Of a stretch of 64,000 nt of DNA, positions 49,650 to 61,236 are shown one piece after another. Positions within the stretch are counted from its first letter, which is position 1, and each line of letters starts with the position of its first letter. This DNA is from Cordilura impudica (lineage: Eukaryota > Arthropoda > Insecta > Diptera > Scathophagidae): assembly GCA_963682025.1 (NCBI GenBank), contig OY821520.1, positions 1,045,001-1,109,000 of the forward strand. The letters are read 5' to 3'. The notes below the pieces were generated by a model that was given only the letters and a program-made list of their open reading frames with translations, was not told the origin of the DNA and made no database searches. Made by a program: the position numbers and the translations under genes.

Positions 49650-51009
49650 CTAGTACAATTTCAGATACAACAAGTGTCGAAAACGATCTTGAGCTACTTT
49701 CAGAGATGTCTTTCTAGTCTCCGGCATGGTCACACACAGCATTGAAGCGACCACAACTATAATAATACCTTGAACCAATAAGCAGTCATAGGTTCGATCC
49801 AGATATGGCTGAAACGTGCATATTATAATTATTTGTATTAATTGTTCAACAATCACGCATATGCCTATGAAATATGGTTTAGCTGTCAGAGGAAACGCTT
49901 CACCCATATAGACGGAGGTGAAAGGCACAAACAGACCAGCAAAGAATTGCGTTAATAGCGAGAGCGAAGTGACAATAGACATCTGGTAGGAATCATAGAT
50001 ATTATAGTTGTTAGCAAATAGGGCACCGATAGCGATAATTAAGCCTCCCAAAATTATTGCGCAGAATAATGAGGGTAATTTTCGACCCAAACCGTCTACC
50101 AAGCAAACTGCTATGAGAGCACCAAAAATACGTAAACATGCCATAACAATCGGTGGCCATGACAAGCTATTTGCCAGCAAACTGAATTGTAGGGCTGTAT
50201 TTAAGGGCAGATTAAAGCAAAATGCCACCATCATGCTGCGGAAAAATATAATTTTTGCCAAAGGCAGATAACCACATTTAATGTTCTCCATTAGCGTGTA
50301 TTTTTCATGCTCCCTGACATAACTTTTATGTTCTTCCAACCGAGCATATGTTACATTTGTTATATCCTGTGGACGTTGCAAACGACTCAAACAAACTAAT
50401 GCCGCTGCTTCATCTCCTTTGCGTAAATGGTGAATGGGGGATTCGATGAAATTGATTAGAAAAATATTTGCTGCTAAAGCAAATATAATATCGAGAATAC
50501 CGTGAAGACGATTAGCTGGAAAATCCGTAGAAGCCCATTGTGAGGCATATATCACTTGGGTGGCAATTCCAAAACAGTAGCTATACTGTTCGACAGCTAA
50601 ACACGAGCCACGATATGAATTGACGGCTATTTCGCTGGCATGTATAAAAAATGATATTGTAGCAAATCCCACTGCAATGCCATTTAAATAACGACCTGCT
50701 AGTAAGGCACCATATTCGTAGGGGGCACTTGTAAATATGATACCTTCAATTAAAATCAATAAAGATGAAAAAGCCTAAAATAAATGATATTTTGAATGGA
50801 AAACTTGTATTAAATTATACCATCACTACTACAAACCATTATGAACTTCTTTGGTATTGCGTTGGATAGAGGTGCTGCTATAAACACACCAATTATGACA
50901 CCAATAAACCAAGATAATCTGAAGTGGTATATGGATCCATATAGAGTTCCGTGATTCCAGCCAACACCTTGAGCCATATTCATGCCAGCCGATAGAAAAA
51001 TTATACCAC
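49650..51009 (-). CDS. Sugar-porter-type MFS transporter, 5' exon missing
   Basis: An exon at 51009-50837 (starts after TTACAG, phase 1) and the last exon at 50774-49650 are joined by a 62-bp phase-0 intron (IPKKFIM|AFSSLLI). They give ~432 residues. Motifs of the SLC2 family are in order: a degenerate TM2-3 loop (SNAIPKKF), TM4 GRYLNGIAVG, FIESPIHHL for the PESPRWL motif, VDGLGRKL in the TM8-9 loop, and MPETRKTS for PETK. Eleven or so hydrophobic segments are visible. Family members carry hexoses or other small polyols across the plasma membrane, but the substrate cannot be read here. The 5' exon with the start codon was not found; a T fragment fills the upstream intron. Several usually conserved residues are missing (no GRR after TM2), so it may be a divergent or non-sugar carrier. 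Confidence 0.85.
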
Positions 51010-51030
51010 CTGTAATTAAACACAATATAA

Positions 51031-51430
51031 AACAAGTAAGAAAATTATAGATGGTCTATAAGTCAAGAGTTTTGAGAAACGGATTTAGGTTGGATTGGAT
51101 ATAGATAATGAGCATTAACTAACTTTGTTGCCTGCCGATTAAATGAAAATCGGGAAGCAGCTTTATATGGATACTATGAATAAAATGATCCCACAGGGTT
51201 TATTTTAAGTGTACTATTTACTGGGTCCAATAGACACACATAAATAAAATTTTAATGATATGTACATATATCAGAATTTGGACCTTAGAAAAATTTAAGT
51301 CGATCATGTGGCTATCAAAAGCTAATATAGCAAATTTCATCAAAATATATTTTTATTTTGACTCGTAGTTTGATGACAAGGACACACAGACAGGCAGACG
51401 GACGGACATAGCTAAATCAACTCAGAAAAT
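51031..51430 (-). mobile_element. Diverged family T fragment
   Basis: Starts ACAAGTAAGAAAATTATAGA and runs through CGGGAAGCAGCTTTATATGG to GACGGACGGACATAGC. The TATACCC end and much of the interior are deleted. It lies in the intron or 5' flank of the transporter. Confidence 0.65.
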
Positions 51431-51933
51431 GATTCTTTGGCCAGCACAAATAAATAAAAACAAATTTATTGCGTTTAACAACAAACAAACATTTAATGTT
51501 AAAATGTTATGAAAATACTTACATACGAGTAGCTAAGTGTGTATAAAAATCCAATAAATCATTTTGCCGATTATAACAAGAAACGGTAAAAAATAATAGC
51601 GGCCTTATTATCAAATAGTAAAACGTTCAGTTTTTATCTATATTAAATTTTAGACGTTTTACTTATTTTTTTAAAATAAATTTCGATATAATGTTGATAG
51701 CTACCGTTTTAACCAATTTCGGTTAGTCAGCAACCAACAATTAATAACCAAAATCGGGGAAAATTTTGGTGTTATTTATTATTAAAATTAAATATTCCAT
51801 GACCACATTTTTTTTCTTCGAATAAATAAACTTTTTCAAATTATTTTCCTTTTTACTCCCTTTATATTAACTCAGTCAATCAATTATTCAATTACATGAC
51901 GGTAAATTAATTTACAAATAAAGGTAGTATAAT
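51431..51933. other. Upstream DNA with one arm of a 24-nt inverted repeat
   Basis: No coding exon seen. 51850-51873 (TTTTTACTCCCTTTATATTA then ACTC) is the exact complement of 52743-52766 inside the T' element. Confidence 0.5.
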
Positions 51934-52817
51934 AAAAAATCATGTCAGTCCGATCACAGAGATGTGTAAACATCTAGTAATTAAAGATTTTTATACCCTC
52001 CACGACAGTGTGCAGAGGGTATATATAAGTTTGTCATTCCGTTTGTAATAATTAGCAAAAAAAATTTGGACCCCATAAAATATATATATTTGTGATCCTT
52101 ATAACAACCGGAGTTGATATAGCGATGTCCGTCTGTCCGTCTGTCCGTCTTTGGAAATAACGATCACGGCATCAATCGGGCAGCTAGGGTGCTCGTTGAC
52201 ATAAAAAATGATTCATTAACATCCTGAGAAGTTTCCTCTTTAAAATCGTCCAAATCGGTCGATTAGGGCCCGAGATTTGAATGAAGAACTAAAAAAGTCT
52301 TGAAAAAATATAATTTTCTATGTTGTTCTTGTCACGATCACGCCCTCAATAGTGCAGCTAGAGTGATTATTTTTATTGAGAATGATTCACCAAATTCATG
52401 GGAAGATTTCTGTTTCAAAAATCATTCAAATCGGTGGAGCAGGTCCAGGAAAATCTCTGAAAAAGTAAAAAAAAAACTAAAAATATGATGTTTCTATATT
52501 GTTCTTGTTGTTATTCTAAATGATGTGTTGTTGTCATAGCTGAACTTGTTGTTTTTGTGGTCGTTGTGGTAATAATATAATAAAAACTAACCCTTTGTAC
52601 ATTTTTTTTATTAAATCTGGTAGAAAAATTTGTTAGATCATTTCTGTCATTACCACGAGCCTGCCTGCAAAATTTCAGATCGAATGGGTCACGGGAAAGG
52701 GGTTAAAATCGATCCAAAATTTTTTCGACAAGCAGACACTACGAGTTAATATAAAGGGAGTAAAAAATACACCAACATCTAAAGCAAATAATGCTAAAAT
52801 ACCTAGTTGTTAATAAA

Positions 52818-53647
52818 AAACAAGTAAGAAAATTATAGTCGGTCTAGACCGACTATACGATACCCTATACCATGCGTGTATAGGTCTAGACCGACTATAC
52901 GATACCCTATACCATGCGTTTAGAAACCCTATCTCTTAGGCCCAACTAACTGGACATTGAAAATAAGCAAAAACCAAATTTGAGTGGGATTTTTATTAAT
53001 TTTTTTGGCTGCAGATATGAAAAAGTTCATATCGTATGCTATATCTATAAAGGGACTAGGTCCAGAAATGAACCGATCCTGATCATGTTTGGTAAAGTCT
53101 CTTGTATTTTGCAAAAATATGTAGAAACAAAATTTGAGAAGTATCAGTGCAATATTTTTGTTTTTTAATAGATTTAAGTGAAGATCGGGAAGCAGCTCCA
53201 TATGGGGTCAAAGGGATCATTTTTGGACTACTCATTAGTGGATGTAATGAACGCATACAAACCCAATTTGAGTAAGATCTATATGACAATTTGGATCTTA
53301 TGGCAATTTATGTCGATTTCATATGGGTAATTTGTATGGGGGCTAGGTCTGAACATGGACCGATTCTCACCAATTTCAATAGCGTTCATCCCATGGCCGA
53401 TAAAAGCTTATATACCAAATCTCATCAAAATATATTCATATTTGCGACCTGCAGTTTGATTACAAGCTTTACATGGTCACACAGACGGACGGACGGACGG
53501 ACGGACGGACAGTGTTAAATCAACTCAGAAAGTGATTCTGATTCGATCGGTATAATTAAAGATGGGTCTAGGTCAAATATTTTTGGTTGTTACAAACAGC
53601 AGCACAAAGTCATTATACCCAAACCACATAGTGGTATAGGGTATAAA
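52818..53647 (-). mobile_element. Family T element, copy T9, with duplicated end
   Basis: Full-length, with the palindrome end duplicated (GGTCTAGACCGACTATACGA at 52840 and 52886). It is nested within the T' element. Confidence 0.8.
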
Positions 53648-55385
53648 AACAATGTAAATTTAGCAAAAAAAAATTTTATGTATAAATTTATTTAAAGAGA
53701 AAAAAACAAAAATAACGTTTGATGTTGTATTTTTTGTGTGTAATATTTACATATACATACATACACATATTAAATAATACAAATAATATACATATATTTT
53801 ATATATGTATATCCATAACAACTGCATGTTAGAAATAAATCGGTATATTATTTTATTTACATAATTTTCTGCAATATTTTGTTGTGGGGAAAATACATTC
53901 TTTTGCATTAACAGAGTGTCACTTCATTTTGCTCAGCGTGACTATGTCACAGTAGATGGCGCCACAATTTTTGTTCTAATTAGCTTTGCAATAGTTATTT
54001 CTATTTTAACATGAATGCCAATATTTTCAAATAGATATCATACAGAACAATGTTAAGAGTATACACGGGCTGGTCTTTTATTATTTCATACGTTTTTTCA
54101 TTATTCTTTTACAAATATGAACATAAGTTTGGCATACTTACTTTTTGTTGTTTTTACAAAATGGAGTTACCGAGTTCATCAATGAGTTTTTTTTTGCTTT
54201 CAAAACAGTTCTACGTACATAGATACATATATAAAATTATTATTCTGTTTTACCTACAAAATATCTGATTGCGATTACATCTAATTTTTAAAAATTGTTT
54301 ATAATTACTAAAACATTATTATTCACATAAAACAAAATTGCACTTTTTAAATTTTCCATTCAAATTTTAGAAAATATCAATTCTAAAAACTGGAATTAAA
54401 ATTTCCAATTATAAATTAGAAAATATTAACTGAATTTCAGAAAATTATATCAAAACGTCGGAAATAATAATTTTAAATTTAGAAGACATCAATTGCATCT
54501 TTAATATATAAATTTTATTCGTTAAACACAAATTGAAATTCCAAAAAAAAAAACACCGAATATGTTTACATTTAAGTAACTTCTTTTAACGATAGTCGAA
54601 TCGTTAAAAAAAGAAAATAGCAAAATTATCAGTAAAATTTTTAAACGATATTCGCTATTGTTAAAGTCGGCTGTTGTTGTTATCTAAACGACAACCATTT
54701 TTGTGTTGTTTATTCAATCGATAAAAACTTAAATTTTTAGGTTGAAATGTCGTCATACATAAATAAAAATCATAAAATAGTAAAAATATTTTGCTTTTAT
54801 TAAAAAACTTTTTTATATAAATAAAAAAATTAAATAGCATATTCAATTCATTATTTCATTTTCAAATAAACAGAAATATTAGTAAAAAAATAGAGATATT
54901 AAACATAAATATAAAATCATCCTGTCAAACACGAAGTAATTTGTTTTTCTTCTATTCTTCTTTGTTTTTCGCTTATTTTGACAGATAAAAAAGTTGAGAG
55001 AGTTTTTTTTTGGTTATTATTTTGTTACTCCATCCGACCTATATGGCCGCAAGGAGAAATATTTGGCCAGTTAAAAGAAACTATACAGCCATCTCCAATT
55101 AGCACGATTTAATGCATATAGCCACCCTACACAACCATTACCTTTGCAATGGAGGTTAGGGCGAGCTATTTAATTAGCAAAAACTAAATTAAACGAGAAG
55201 TTATGTCATATAACCGGAAACGCATGCATATAGGTATATAACCTAAATGCATGCCGATCAGCAACCACGATGACCAAAAAGCAAACACCGAAATAATAGA
55301 AAAGACGAAAACTAACCCAAAGAATTTTCTGAAATAATTTGGTATTAAGTTTAACAAATTGTTTACTTTTTCCAATATTTAGTTT
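53648..55385. other. Unassigned DNA inside the T' element
   Basis: AT-rich with no convincing coding sequence. It includes several TTTCAGAAAAT-like stretches at 54370-54450 but no regular array. It may be part of a long T' variant or a further insertion. Confidence 0.4.
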
Positions 55386-55752
55386 ACATTTATTATCAAT
55401 ACTCAAACCGAGGTGGAGTGTATCAAAGATTCGGCACAGCCGAATTTAACACTCTTACTTGTTTTATGTCATTTTTTAAAATCAAACAGAAAGCGTCATC
55501 TATGTATCACTTATAGCAAAAACTGTTTCAGCTAATTCAACAACCCTTTGCAGTAAAACATTAAAAATATCCCTTTTAAAAAAGTGGCATAAAAAAACAA
55601 GTTTATATCATAACTTTTTCACCAATACAATCATAAGTCACACACCGATTTGTGTTACAGCTCTCACCGATTTGTGTTACGCTGTTTTTGTGATTGTATT
55701 GTGAAATAGAAATTTACCCCCCTGCGCGTATAGATGTTTACACATCAAAAAC

Positions 55753-55875
55753 TTGATTTTTATGGGTTGGTCTTTTATTAAAGAATTTATTCATTTCCTA
55801 TATCGTACAATCGGTAAAAAGTAGATAAACATGAGCCTTCGTTCATAACTTCATATTTTAATTTAATTTTCTATA
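55753..55875. other. Short unique spacer
   Basis: Lies between X6 and the MITE at 55876; nothing recognised. Confidence 0.4.
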
Positions 55876-56282
55876 TCGCACCTGTACCTCTAAAGTGAGT
55901 CAACTCACAATTCTTCAATTTTCACTTTTTGCAAGAAAACGATACACAGTGGTCATAACTATCCACTCTAAAAATCTTATATCGATTTTTCTAGTCTTTC
56001 ACAAAACAAAATAAAATTTTAACCCTCTTTGTGTTATAAGAGTAGCTTCTTTAGAATCCATTAAAAGGCATATTTTGAGTTGCACCCAAAAAATTTGTTA
56101 TTTTTGATGACCACTGAAAAAATCGCAAAAACAACTACTGTTGTATACTTATTATTCGCAATTTTTTACAATGAAACAACTGTTTTTAAAATTTATAGTA
56201 AATATTAAAAAAAAAAATATTTTTTGCCTCTACTGAAAATTTGTAAATTTTGAGTTGACTCACTTTAGAGGTACAGGTGTGA
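55876..56282. mobile_element. ~407-bp MITE with ~33-bp inverted ends and TA target sites
   Basis: Left TCGCACCTGTACCTCTAAAG then TGAGTCAACTCA; right the complement of TCACACCTGTACCTCTAAAG then TGAGTCAACTCA, with one mismatch in the first 33 bp. Both sides are flanked by TA (55874-55875, 56283-56284), as for Tc1/mariner-type insertions. No coding capacity. Confidence 0.85.
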
Positions 56283-56284
56283 TA

Positions 56285-56979
56285 TGTTCCTAAATAATTT
56301 ATAGCTTAAAAGTAAAAAAAAACATTATTTAGTTTGCCAACAATACTCGCTAGTATTTCAGAGATGATGACAGGCTTATCGTTTTCTCTCTAAAACGTGA
56401 GAGAGTTAAAGGGATGCACCTCATTGAATGCGTTAAATGCATAATGCATGAAATACATAGACGACTGCGGCTACACGACAACACGACTACAAATGCTGCT
56501 GGCAGCTACTTAATTTTTTTAAAAACTACAGCAACATATAACAATAATATAAACAGCTGTTTTTTTACAAATGCAATTTTATTTCAGTAGTGCCAAATTT
56601 ATTTTTCTACTTTATTAAAATAGAAAAACATGCATGATTGTATATTTATAATGCATTATTATAACGTAAAAATAAATAGATAATTTTATTTAATGCCTTT
56701 TGATTATTAATGGAATTATAGCATTTCATTTTGCGATTTTTTTTAACAAAATAAAATATTTCATAGCACTAATTTCTTTTAAATGTTTTGTTATATTGTC
56801 AACATTATTTTTGTTTTGTAGCCAACAAAAATAGAAATTATCCTAAGTTGACTACAGCGACAAAAGTAGTAGTGTAGCCGTGCAGCTGTGTTGGTGTCAA
56901 ATTAATCGTTGTCATATAAACGTGTGTATAATGTAGCCATTTGGCAACAGACCCTTGAGGTTCGTTGTACACACTGTTC
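56285..56979. other. Intergenic DNA
   Basis: No gene seen. GGCTACACGAC (56471) and the complement of GTAGTGTAGCCGTG (56868-56881) form a weak inverted pair ~400 bp apart, possibly the ends of another small element. Confidence 0.35.
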
Positions 56980-57583
56980 TACACCTTTTCCAATTGTATT
57001 TCACAAAACATCACATGAATTTCAGAAATAATGAAATGCATTTCAAAAAACATCAATTGAATTTCAGAAGTATCAATTGTATTTCGAATATATTTCAGAG
57101 AACATTAAATGTATTTCAGAAATTATCAAATGTATTTCAGAAAATATCAATTGTATTTCAGAAAACATCAACTGAATTTCAGAAAACATCAATTGAATTT
57201 CAGAAGGCATCAATTGTATTTCAGAAAGTTTTAAATGTATTTCAGAAAACATCAATTGAATTTCAGAAAGTATCAATTATAAATCAGAAAGTATCAATTT
57301 TAGAAAATAGCATTGAATTTCAGCAAAATAGTTAGAACTCTATATAAAAACATATTTTTTAAGTATTTTTAACATTGCGTTTGTGACATTTCTTATAAAT
57401 TATAAATATCGGGCACTACGATGCAACCAAAACTTTATTCCCGATTATCAGCTGATCTTCTTACCATTAGAAGTTCGCCCTTGATAGTTTATTTTCCAGT
57501 GCATAAAAAATAAGGCCAAATATTAAATTTTCGGTACTGTAGGGTAAACTACTTTTTGATTTGAAATTCAATTGATATTTTCT
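56980..57583. mobile_element. Second foldback-like element (short form)
   Basis: Starts CTACACCTTTTCCAATTGTA, with a ~330-bp array of the same ~20-bp units. The interior matches 30340-30475 (GCCCTTGATAG, TATTTTCCAGTGCATA, GGGTAAACTACTTTTT), and the right end has only two inverse units (GAAATTCAATTGATATTTTC). Confidence 0.7.
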
Positions 57584-57585
57584 AT

Positions 57586-57845
57586 GCCGAATCTTTAAGA
57601 ACCTCCGCCTGCGTTTTACGTTTTATTAACATCTGGACCTATTATTGCAGTGCTTGAAATAATGACAAATAATATTATCCTAACTTTGGACAGGTATATC
57701 ATTTATTTTGTGAATGTGTGTGATTTCAGCAGACAGACAGAAAGATGGACAGACTAACGGACGGACAGATGGACAGTCAGACATCGCTATATCAACTTGG
57801 TTTGTTGTAAGGATAAAGAATATATATCTTTACCTTCTGTAAAGT
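57586..57845. mobile_element. Family T' fragment
   Basis: Starts GCCGAATCTTTAAGAACCTC and includes a GACGGACAGATGGACAGTCA tract and ATATATATCTTTACC. The strand is minus relative to T'. The far end is degraded. Confidence 0.45.
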
Positions 57846-58869
57846 GATATTTTTTTTATTAATAATTTGTTTTCTGCTATTTTTCTTGAGATTTACACAT
57901 CTTAAATAATTATATAAACAAAAATAGTTGGAATAGAAGTGATGGTGGATTCTGATTTTGTACTTGTTAACAAATTTTCGCTCTAAGGTGTTTTTTTTTT
58001 TTGATATTGCTATTTTGGGTTTTTTCTTTAATGAAATGTCTAAGTTTTTAGATCACCTGCAGCTACCGAATTTGATTGTTGTTGATTACGGCACCTAGTA
58101 TTTTGTTGTTGGGTATTTACCGATGTGGCGGCATAAGCATATACTGCCAACGGTACGGGATTAATTGTTTGCGACATCACTATGCAGTACTTGCGCCAGT
58201 GATTATAAGAAGTATTTTTATATTTATTTTTATTTCAAATGGTTTGTTTCCCAAACGACCCGTTATTCTGAATGTATTCGTGTGACTAATTTTATAAACA
58301 ATTCCAAAAACGATATAAAAATGTATAGTGCTCGAATACTCGTATATCAAATATGTTTGCATATTTTACTGATAAAAAAGTGAAAATGTCAAGTGGTGAA
58401 ATATGAGAATAAACTGGTGAAGGATTGATAAAAAATAAATTTATCACTGATTTTACTTAAAGATAGTATATTTTGCTATTTTCTTATCAAAATTAAATAA
58501 ATCATTATGGCTTAACATTCATTCAAACGGGATTCCTAATGGCTGTGAGTCAGTGACACATGGTTTCCTAAAAAAGAGGGTTGAAAACAGGGCGTCGGTA
58601 ACATTTGGCATACTTACTGACTTATTTGTAGTGTTTTTTTGCCGAATCAGAACTGTGCCTTGAGGTTTTTCGATACAAAATTTCGAAGAGTACGGTAGTC
58701 TATTAATAAGTAGCGGATAGTTTTTATTTCAAATGCGCCAATTTTAGTTTCAGAACAAAAGTTAGGTATCATTGTTATAAAATTAGAACTTTCGCAACGC
58801 AAGTCAGAAGTTCTAACGCGGTTTCTCAATGCGAATCATCTGATGGCACCTGGAACAAAATTTACAGCG
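57846..58869. other. Intergenic DNA
   Basis: Nothing coding recognised. The right ~200 bp may be the decayed N-terminal part of the pseudogene that follows. Confidence 0.35.
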
Positions 58870-59755
58870 TTAGTAATCGCCAAGCAGCTCGTCGAAAATG
58901 TTTTGTGGTGAATGAAGAGAAGACATCTTCATACTGCAAGGTTATCTAAAAACTTATGAAAGAAATGGACATTCAATACAGAGCATTTGAGTGGACACTA
59001 TTGACAGTTGTAAAACAAGCTTATTGCTTGATCCAGATAACTTATAGCCATCGATTCCTATTACCTATAGTATTGAAACAGAAGAAAACTATGATGTTTT
59101 AAAAACTGTTCTTAGAAAAGTAGAGAATAACAAACATACTTGTAAAATATTCTCTGATATAAAAGTAGTGGCAATTCTTCGCGGTTTGTAAACGGGTGAG
59201 GTATATAAAATATGTGTGCCACTGGGAATCTAGATATAAAGGCGATAAATACTCAAACCATACGTGGTTGAAGAGAGAAGTAAAGCAAAAACGTTACAAT
59301 TGAACCTGGCATCGTAAAAAGTTTTTTAAAAACAGCTGGTGAAAGACATGAAGTTTATAAAGGTTTGGCACAAATTTTTCCATGAAGGAAGGTAAATAGA
59401 TTAATACGATACGATTAATACTATACGATTTAACTTCATGAAATTTGTTTTCGTTCAGGCGTTGTAAAAAATGGACAAGACATTCGAAAACTTTTGAAAT
59501 GTCAGGCGTTTGAACAAGTTTTAAATGACAGCTTGGTATTCAGTAAAAGAAGTTATTGAAGATTGCGGAGCTTTCTTTCTTGAAAGCATATTTTAATATA
59601 AAACAATATAATAAAATTTGCAGCTAACGAGTTGGTGGAACAAAAACCTGTTTGAAGTTAAGGAAGAAAAGAGTGAAAATGATTTAGTGGTAGAAAGAGA
59701 CGATAACTGTGACTTAATTCACCCATCAACTTCAAAAAGACTTCGAACAATATAA
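58870..59755 (+). pseudogene. Decayed TE-associated gene of the IDSSK...CEWDSR family
   Basis: In shifting frames the plus strand reads KLMKEMDIQYRAFEW, IDSCKTSLLLDPD, SIPITYSIETEENYDVLKTV, FSDIKVVAILRGL then a stop, WESRYKGDKYSNHTWLKREV, VKSFLKTAGERHEVYKGLAQ, and GVVKNGQDIRKLLKCQAFEQ. This order matches, from memory, a common insect gene family with FIDSSK, SVPIGHS, DLKVI.LL.GLQ.GYTKY.CF.CEWDSR, IKLGLMK.FVKA and G.FVGPQI. These genes occur in many copies with transposable elements; their biochemical role is not known to me. An acceptor-like TTTGCAG at ~59623 precedes a final acidic segment ending ...STSKRLRTI. There are at least four frame breaks. Confidence 0.6.
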
Positions 59756-59850
59756 TAAAATCAGATTTGCCCAGTACAACCAAACCAAATTGAAACCATT
59801 CCTCTTATTGTATTTTGAGGTAGAAAGCAAAAAGTTGTATTAAAAAAGAA

Positions 59851-60233
59851 TATATCTATAATATTAATAGGCAAAATGATTTCTTGTGACCGTTGTCACT
59901 TTTACAGTGTTACCCCGATTTTGACAAAAAATTTATCATTTGAAAGGTATTTCTTGTAAGCTGTTAACCAGATTTACAGATTTTCATCGTCTGGAACATT
60001 TTTTTGGAGTTATGATCGTTTAAAGTTGCTACTAACACATACATAAAATTATACAATGCTGTATGTGTTTATTAAATTTGTTAATGTGTTTGTGTTAATG
60101 TGTTGAGTTTGTTTTCTTCATTTAAAATGAGTTGTATTGTGAAGCATATCTTTAGGGTCTTTATTAAATGAAAACATAAAATTTCCTAGAATTTGCACTC
60201 GAATTTCGTGCGCTGGATCTGCTTACTTGTATT
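59851..60233 (+). mobile_element. Family H element, copy H6
   Basis: TCTATAATATTAATAGGC start and a diverged hairpin (GCACTCGAATTTCGTGCGC); the end CTGCTTACTTG is altered. Confidence 0.65.
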
Positions 60234-60544
60234 AGTACTTTTCTTATTCTTTTACTTAATTTCATTTATCATTTTTTTTTCTTTTCCTCTTATAAATATT
60301 ATCATATTTGTTTTGGTTGTTAATTGTTCAGTTCCATATTTCTCTTAATTTCATTTTAATCTTTCTTATTTTAAATCTATTAATCGTATTGCTTGAGGTG
60401 ATCGGGGAGGAAATTTTAGATTAATTGATGATTTACATCAGTTTTGTTTACTCTTATTTTCTTTCCTATTATTAATATTTTTTTGCTGTTGTTTTGTTGT
60501 AAGTTAAGTTTTTGCTTCTTTTTTTAAACTCTTTCTTTTAACTC
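60234..60544. other. Pyrimidine-rich spacer
   Basis: T- and CT-rich non-coding DNA; nothing recognised. Confidence 0.4.
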
Positions 60545-60860
60545 ATACTCTCTGTCTGTCTGTCGTGGGTCAACCCCATTCCCCTTATCCAATTGATATG
60601 AAAATTGGCCCATAGTGTTGTTGTGACTACAGATTAAATTTGGGGACTCACGCACAGTCACGGAGTGCTTTAAAACCCATTTCCCGTTATCAGATCGATC
60701 TGAAACTTGGTCGATAGACTTGCCGTGAAAAAAGATTAATTTTGATATAGTCACGCACAGTCACACAGTCACGAAGTAATTTAAACCCCATTTCCCCTCG
60801 TCCGATCGATTTAGTACTTTGTTCATAAACTTGTTTTGGCCAAAGATTCATTTTATTAAG
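60545..60860. repeat. Second, three-unit block of the ~115-bp satellite
   Basis: Begins CTGTCTGTCTGTCGTGGGTC exactly as at 39403-39427, then CAACCCCATTCCCC. Three diverged units follow with the same CAGTCACG subrepeats. Confidence 0.85.
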
Positions 60861-61000
60861 TCTTAGCTGAAAAACTCAGTAAACAAACATCAAGATAATG
60901 ACCTTTTAGGTCATAAAAAAATTTTGGTCTGAGAACGCCAAACCCTTTGGAGGTTTTACTATACTGACGCAGTACTTTCACCCTGACCAGAATGCCTGTT
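60861..61000 (+). repeat. Dispersed repeat Q, copy 3, attached to satellite
   Basis: CTTAGCTGAAAAACTCAGTA, GAGAACGCCAAACCCTTTGG and GGTTTTACTATACTG follow directly on the satellite, suggesting satellite plus Q form one dispersed unit. Confidence 0.65.
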
Positions 61001-61236
61001 ACTAACGCTTTTAGCGCTTTTCGTTTCATTCTAGTTTAGCGCCCTTTAACTCTGAGGCTCATTTACTGTAATTTTGTTCATTTTTATAAAGTAAGTAAAC
61101 AGTAATTCTAATACCATGTCTATTTTTATTCATAGTTACTTAAAAACCTATATCTGAAAATTTATTACATGCTTGATTGGGTGGGCGGCTCATGTAAATA
61201 CCGCTTGGGGACGGCAGAAATACTAGGGCCGGCCCT

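Larger units (their letters stand above)
51991..55463 (+). mobile_element. Family T' element (3.5 kb) inserted in X6
   Basis: Begins TTATACCCTCCACGACAGTG, has a GTCCGTCTGTCCGTC tract at 52129-52151, and ends with the hairpin ATTCGGCACAGCCGAAT then ACACTCTTACTTGTT. Its borders are fixed by the interrupted X sequence. The insertion lies between T residues, as reported for DINE/Helentron elements. It contains T9 and 1.7 kb of unassigned AT-rich DNA. Confidence 0.75.
51934..55752 (+). mobile_element. Family X copy X6 split by a T' insertion
   Basis: 51934-51990 holds the left part (AATCATGTCAGTCCGATCAC, GATGTGTAAACATCTAG, TAATTAAAGATTT). The element resumes at ~55464 with TTATGTCATTTTTTAAAATC, exactly where X4 continues, and ends TAGATGTTTACACATC at 55745. 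Confidence 0.8.
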
